A stretch of 8,299 bases of DNA, taken from positions 1-8,299 of the forward strand of contig JAFLCF010000186.1 of NCBI GenBank assembly GCA_017303735.1, in the 5' to 3' direction. Every line of letters begins with the position of its first letter. The first letter of the stretch is position 1. Under the pieces are notes generated by a model that saw only the letters and a program-made list of their open reading frames with translations, was not told the origin of the DNA and ran no database searches. The position numbers and the translations under genes are program-made. The DNA is from Anaerolineae bacterium. Its GTDB lineage: Bacteria > Chloroflexota > Anaerolineae > Anaerolineales > Villigracilaceae. Shown piece after piece: positions 4,706-8,299 of this stretch.

Positions 4706-5890
4706 ATGTCAATCCCCGAACCTGAAATCTTAAATCGCCTTGTTGCTCGCGTCTTTCGCATTGAAGATGTCACAAGTTTAAACCCGCAACAACAACCCGG
4801 CTTTTTGATGCGTTATCGCGGTCAATTTCTGGATGAAGATACCGCCTCAGCCTACGACGTTTTAGCTGAGTCATTGGACCCATACCGCATCTCCCCCCAC
4901 TTCCGCCTCGAAGACGGTCGGCAGGTCATTTACCTCGCCCCCAAACAACCCGACCCCAAACCCGAGGATGTTTCCACCAACATCCTGCTCTTCGCGTTGA
5001 CCGTATTCAGCGTGATGATGGCAGGCGTGCAGATCGAAGGTCCCATTCCCCAAGATTTTCTGGGGCAAATGACCCTGATCGTAAAAAACATTTTCACCGG
5101 CTGGCCCTTCGCGCTCAGCCTGTTGGGAATATTACTGGCGCATGAACTCGGTCATTACTTCATGAGCCGCCATCACAAGACTCCAGCTACCCTGCCGTAT
5201 TTCATCCCCTTCCCATTCAGCCCCTTAGGGACGATGGGCGCGGCGATCATCATGCGCGGCATACCGAAGAACAAACGCGTTCTTTTTGATATCGGCGTGG
5301 CTGGTCCCATTGCCGGGTTGATCGTTGCCATCCCCGTTCTGCTATATGGATTAACCCTCTCTACCCTGGGCACCATTGACCCGAACCCGAATGGCTTTCT
5401 CGAAGGCAACTCGCTGATTTATCTGCTTGCAAAGTTCATTGTGTTCGGACAGTTATTGCCCGCCCCGGTTGAACCGCAAGGGATTTTGTATTGGCTGCAA
5501 TATTTTTTCACCGGTCGCCCTGTCCCCTTTGGCGGCTTGGATGTGTTCATTCATCCGGTCGCATTTGCAGGCTGGGCAGGGATTCTCGTCACCGCGCTCA
5601 ACCTCATCCCTGCTGGAACTCTCGATGGCGGGCACGTAGTCTACTCGCTGTTCGGTGAGAAGGCAAAGAAAGCCTTTCCTTATATTGTCGGTCTGCTCGT
5701 CATCCTCGGCTTCTTCTGGAGTGGATGGTGGCTGTGGGCGGCTCTGCTCTTCTGGCTGGGGCGTGTCAATGCACAGCCGATGGACCAAATCACCGAGCTG
5801 GACCCCGTCCGCCGCACGATTGCGTATGCGATGATCGTAGTTTTTATTCTGGTACTTACTCCCGTTCCGTTCATGCTGCTGGCTCCTTAA
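4706..5890 (+). CDS. Site-2 protease family (M50) intramembrane metalloprotease
   Basis: The 394-residue protein is a polytopic zinc metalloprotease of the M50 family, which cuts membrane-bound substrates within or near the membrane. Residues 1-85 form a soluble N-terminal domain. Membrane segments follow from about 92. The zinc ligands and catalytic Glu are in AHELGHYFMSRHH (145-157, HExxH at 146-150), and the third ligand is the Asp of NLIPAGTLDGGH (299-310, D307). LPYFIPFPFSPLGTMGAAIIMRG-type residues between them and the AGPIAGLIVAIP helix (199-210) resemble the EGY-like branch known from chloroplasts and cyanobacteria, rather than RseP, and no PDZ domain is seen. GGAG lies seven bases before the ATG. 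A lipoprotein gene follows after only three bases, so the two are probably co-translated. The substrate is unknown. Confidence 0.92.
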   Translation: MSIPEPEILNRLVARVFRIEDVTSLNPQQQPGFLMRYRGQFLDEDTASAYDVLAESLDPYRISPHFRLEDGRQVIYLAPKQPDPKPEDVSTNILLFALTVFSVMMAGVQIEGPIPQDFLGQMTLIVKNIFTGWPFALSLLGILLAHELGHYFMSRHHKTPATLPYFIPFPFSPLGTMGAAIIMRGIPKNKRVLFDIGVAGPIAGLIVAIPVLLYGLTLSTLGTIDPNPNGFLEGNSLIYLLAKFIVFGQLLPAPVEPQGILYWLQYFFTGRPVPFGGLDVFIHPVAFAGWAGILVTALNLIPAGTLDGGHVVYSLFGEKAKKAFPYIVGLLVILGFFWSGWWLWAALLFWLGRVNAQPMDQITELDPVRRTIAYAMIVVFILVLTPVPFMLLAP

Positions 5891-5893
5891 TCC

Positions 5894-7270
5894 ATGAAAA
5901 AAATATTTCCACTTTTTATAACCTTATCCATTCTTCTCTCTGCCTGCGGAGCAGGTGAAACAACCGCCGTACCCACCGAAGAAGGCTCAAGCGAGCAATC
6001 TACCGAAGCGGCTCCAACGGAAGAACCTGTTGAAGAAGCAGCAAGCAGGTTCGAGGTCGATATAGAGGCGTTGCGCGGGTTGGAGATCACTGTCTGGACG
6101 CCATGGAACGGAGTCGAGCAGAGTCTCTTTGAGACCTTCGTCAATGAATTCAACGCGAGCAATGAATGGGGTATTAAGGTCGCGGCGCAGAGTCAGATCA
6201 ACTTTACGAATCTATATGAAACGACAAAAGCATCATTACCGACCGAAGGCAGACCCAACCTTGTGATTGCTTTGCCCGAACATGCACAGGAATGGTTTTC
6301 GAACGGCGTTTCCACCGACCTAACGGAGTATGTTGAAGACCCGCTGTATGGACTCGACGCGAGCGATATTCCGTATGCGTTTTGGAATCAAGACCTCGCT
6401 GGCAGTGTTCGTGTGGCGGTTCCGGCGCAACGCACAGCACAAGTGATGCTATGGAACGAAACCTGGGCAGATGAATTGAACATCAACGCTGCGCCTGCTT
6501 CAGCGGATGACTTCCGCAAACAAGCATGCCGCGCGCATGATTCAATGAAGAAAGATGAATTTGCCGAGAACGATGCCATGGGCGGTTGGATCGTGGATAC
6601 CGAACCGATGACTGCCTATGCATGGCTGCTTTCCTTTAATGGCGGCGTTTTGGAAGAAGGCAATTACCGCTTCCTCACGCCTGAAAATATCGATACATTC
6701 AAATTCCTTCGTGAGCTTTCCGAGTCCAATTGCGCCTGGCAGGGTGCAGTAGACCCGATTGCATCATTTGCGAATCGCGAAGCCATGTTCATCACCGTGA
6801 GTCTGCAAGACCTGCCCAGCGTGACCCGCGCCTTTGCCAGCGTCGACAACCGCGATACCTGGAGCGTGCAGCCCTTCCCCAATGAAGATAACGGCACACT
6901 TGCCATCTATGGTTCGTCGTACATTGTGATGAAGTCTAATGATGAAGAACAACTGGCTGCCTGGCTGTTCTCTCGCTGGTTGTTGGATAACGAACAGGAT
7001 GCCCGCTGGGTGGAGGCGACTCATAACTTTCCGCTTCGCGACTCAAGCCTGAGCCTGCTCGGCGACTACGAGACGACTCACCCTCAATGGAAACAAGCCG
7101 TAGACCTGATCTCTGAAGGGGAGTTGCAACCTCCGCTGGGGTCCTGGCGTACAATTAAAGTAATGTTGGGTGACGGGTTTGCGCACATGTACCGCGTCAA
7201 CGTGCCCAGCGGACAGGTGGCGGCGATCCTCGCCCAGATGGAATCGATGGCAAAGGATTTGAGTAAGTAA
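5894..7270 (+). CDS. Solute-binding lipoprotein (ABC transporter family 1-like)
   Basis: The 458-residue product begins with a lipoprotein signal peptide: KK, a hydrophobic stretch, and lipobox LSAC with the acylated Cys at residue 18. An acidic Thr/Glu/Pro-rich tether follows (19-50), then a periplasmic-binding-protein fold starting LEITVWTPWNG (63-73). Family-like stretches include PNLVIALPEHAQEW (121-134), VAVPAQRTAQVMLWNETWA (174-192) and SYIVMKSNDEEQLAAWLF (about 338-355), which fit carbohydrate-type extracellular solute-binding proteins. No permease or ATPase gene is nearby, so it is an orphan binding protein, and its ligand cannot be read from the sequence. It starts three bases after the M50 protease stop with no clear Shine-Dalgarno, which points to translational coupling. 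A zinc-ribbon membrane protein gene follows in the same operon. Confidence 0.88.
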   Translation: MKKIFPLFITLSILLSACGAGETTAVPTEEGSSEQSTEAAPTEEPVEEAASRFEVDIEALRGLEITVWTPWNGVEQSLFETFVNEFNASNEWGIKVAAQSQINFTNLYETTKASLPTEGRPNLVIALPEHAQEWFSNGVSTDLTEYVEDPLYGLDASDIPYAFWNQDLAGSVRVAVPAQRTAQVMLWNETWADELNINAAPASADDFRKQACRAHDSMKKDEFAENDAMGGWIVDTEPMTAYAWLLSFNGGVLEEGNYRFLTPENIDTFKFLRELSESNCAWQGAVDPIASFANREAMFITVSLQDLPSVTRAFASVDNRDTWSVQPFPNEDNGTLAIYGSSYIVMKSNDEEQLAAWLFSRWLLDNEQDARWVEATHNFPLRDSSLSLLGDYETTHPQWKQAVDLISEGELQPPLGSWRTIKVMLGDGFAHMYRVNVPSGQVAAILAQMESMAKDLSK

Positions 7271-7285
7271 AGCAAAGGAGTATGA

Positions 7286-8059
7286 ATGGCTACATCCGAA
7301 TATAAAGCGCGGCAGGTGCGCGCGAAAACGCATGAAGTGGTGGATTATGACCACGATGATGAAAAGCCGGGCAAGCCATTACACATTCTCATCCCAGGCG
7401 GGTTGATCGCGCTGGCAGTGCTGGCATTGATCGTCTTCATCGGCTATTTGACCTTCCTTGAAGAATCGCTCGACCAGAACCTTGGGTTGGTGTTGATGGG
7501 CATCCTCTCGCCATTTTATGTAGGCGGCGTTTTTCTTTTTAGTTATGGCTACGAGTTATACAACATCCCGCGTGCCATTCGTTTAACGGCGATCATTGTC
7601 TTTGTCACCCTGGCGGCGGTAGTGATCGTGGCGGTCTTATTCCTTGTGCTTGGGAATATGAAAGGCGGCGGGTCGAGTTCCTCTAACAAGTCCTCTTCTC
7701 GTTCCAAATCAAGTTCATCGAAGGGAGATTCTTCGGCACGCGGCTTGTTTGGTAGTGCGCTTGCAGGCGGGCTGGCGAGTAAAGACTCTTCCTCAGGCGG
7801 TGGGTCCTCCTCCTCTGGCGGACATTATCATTCGGGCGGTCCAGTCTTCATCGGCGGCATGGGCGGGACTCGTGTGGAAACCCGCGAAGTGACCAAGGAA
7901 GTGGTGAAGGAAGTTCCGAAGGAACCCATGCCGGTCACCTGTCCATTCTGCACAAGGTCGTATGTGCCCGTCGAATTTAATTATGTCTGCCCGAGTTGCG
8001 GCGCGGCGACACCGAAGGATTTGATCGAAGAGTCGCAGATGCCGGACAGTGGAAAGTAG
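7286..8059 (+). CDS. Membrane protein with Ser/Gly-rich linker and zinc ribbon
   Basis: I do not recognise a named family. The 257-residue product has a charged N-terminal tail (1-32), then three hydrophobic segments at about 33-56, 67-88 and 100-124. A long Ser/Lys then Ser/Gly-rich region of low complexity follows (128-197), then a repetitive charged stretch, TREVTKEVVKEVPKE (199-213). It ends in a zinc ribbon with paired cysteines CPFC (219-222) and CPSC (235-238). The ribbon probably lies in the cytoplasm and may bind a protein or nucleic acid; the flexible linker suggests a tethered sensor or adaptor. AAGGAG lies five bases before the ATG, and an overlapping out-of-frame ATG sits at 7282. 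The gene is 15 bases after the lipoprotein gene, so it is probably in the protease-lipoprotein operon. Confidence 0.82.
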   Translation: MATSEYKARQVRAKTHEVVDYDHDDEKPGKPLHILIPGGLIALAVLALIVFIGYLTFLEESLDQNLGLVLMGILSPFYVGGVFLFSYGYELYNIPRAIRLTAIIVFVTLAAVVIVAVLFLVLGNMKGGGSSSSNKSSSRSKSSSSKGDSSARGLFGSALAGGLASKDSSSGGGSSSSGGHYHSGGPVFIGGMGGTRVETREVTKEVVKEVPKEPMPVTCPFCTRSYVPVEFNYVCPSCGAATPKDLIEESQMPDSGK

Positions 8060-8132
8060 ACGATAGACCACAGACGATGGACGATGGAACGCATGGCTGA
8101 TTTTTATAGTCAATGGTCTATCGTCCATCGTC
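8059..8132. repeat. Interspersed inverted repeat, copy B
   Basis: Two overlapping, mutually exclusive hairpins can form. GACGATAGACCA (8059-8070) pairs with TGGTCTATCGTC (8114-8125). GACGATGGACGAT (8073-8085) pairs with ATCGTCCATCGTC (8120-8132). All pairs are perfect. The element begins at the stop codon of the zinc-ribbon protein and ends 27 bases before the aldehyde dehydrogenase start. Its ends closely match copy A near 2650 and 2700, in the same orientation, whereas the central loops differ. No T-tract follows, so it is not a standard terminator. Confidence 0.82.
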
Positions 8133-8159
8133 ATTATTTAATTTCAAAGGAGTCACCCC

Positions 8160-8299
8160 ATGCGCCAGATGTTCATCAACGGCAAATTTACAAATGGACA
8201 AGCCAAAGAAGCCATTGAAGTTCAGAACCCTGCCACCGAAGAGATCATAGACAGTGTCCCGCGTGGGACGCCGGAAGATATCGAAGCGGCGGTACAAGC
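8160..8299 (+). CDS. Aldehyde dehydrogenase, N-terminal part (truncated by window end)
   Basis: Forty-six codons are visible before the window ends. The start MRQMFINGKFTNGQAKEAIE, then VQNPATEEIIDSVPRGTPEDIEAAV, is the standard N-terminus of NAD(P)-dependent aldehyde dehydrogenases, which oxidise aldehydes to carboxylic acids in the cytoplasm. The NPATEEII segment and the GT-x-EDI-x-x-AV helix are typical of the betaine-aldehyde/succinate-semialdehyde/hydroxymuconic-semialdehyde branch, but substrate choice depends on regions outside the window. AAGGAG (8147-8152) lies seven bases before the ATG, giving strong support for this start. The gene is set off from the upstream operon by repeat copy B and may have its own promoter, though I could not pick out a convincing one. 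Confidence 0.9.
   Translation, partial: MRQMFINGKFTNGQAKEAIEVQNPATEEIIDSVPRGTPEDIEAAVQ

Noticed and set aside
4498..4773. Minus-strand open frame across tRNA-Sec
   Set aside because: It is the well-known artefact of translating a tRNA gene backwards (GWESNPPRPATR-like) and overlaps a solid tRNA and the M50 gene start.
5453..5788. 111-residue minus-strand open frame within the M50 gene
   Set aside because: It lies wholly opposite a well-supported membrane protease and shows no recognisable domain.
1..8299. CRISPR array or insertion sequence
   Set aside because: No regularly spaced direct repeats and no transposase-like frame are present; the two interspersed inverted repeats are single, distant copies.

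Overview
The window looks like a chromosomal segment of an anaerobic Chloroflexota bacterium, most likely Anaerolineae-like. This is an inference from three things: a DnaB/DnaD-type replication pair next to a bifunctional-nuclease (DUF151) gene, the general protein character, and short palindromic intergenic repeats of a kind I associate with that group. Most genes are moderately GC-rich. One gene, 3007-3816, is strikingly AT-rich and looks foreign.

Left part (1-2562, minus strand): a leftward operon of three genes. A DUF151 bifunctional nuclease-family protein comes first, then the replicative helicase DnaB, then a DnaD-domain primosome protein that runs off the window's left edge. The last gene has no stop inside the window but reads cleanly from a start at 573. 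A perfect 12-bp palindrome lies between dnaB and the dnaD-like gene and supplies the dnaB stop codon.

Divergent region and tRNA-Pro (2563-2900): this holds an interspersed inverted repeat (copy A), a near-consensus promoter, a tRNA-Pro(GGG) gene and its intrinsic terminator. The AT-rich gene follows directly. Its 269-residue product ends in a nucleoside 2-deoxyribosyltransferase-like/TIR-like domain of the kind used by NAD- or nucleotide-consuming defence effectors. It is the best candidate for an accessory, possibly undescribed, system here.

Middle (3817-4705): hairpins, a small DUF4190-type membrane protein, a dispersed-type inverted repeat, a selenocysteine tRNA (anticodon UCA, 8-bp acceptor stem, long variable arm), and a strong intrinsic terminator whose U-tract abuts the ribosome binding site of the next gene. 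The tRNA-Sec implies that the organism makes selenoproteins. No other selenocysteine gene is in the window.

Right part (4706-8299, plus strand): a tightly spaced operon of a membrane-embedded site-2 (M50) metalloprotease, an orphan solute-binding lipoprotein, and a three-helix membrane protein with a Ser/Gly-rich linker and a C-terminal zinc ribbon. A second copy (B) of the interspersed inverted repeat follows. Last comes the start of an NAD(P)-dependent aldehyde dehydrogenase gene cut off by the window's right edge.
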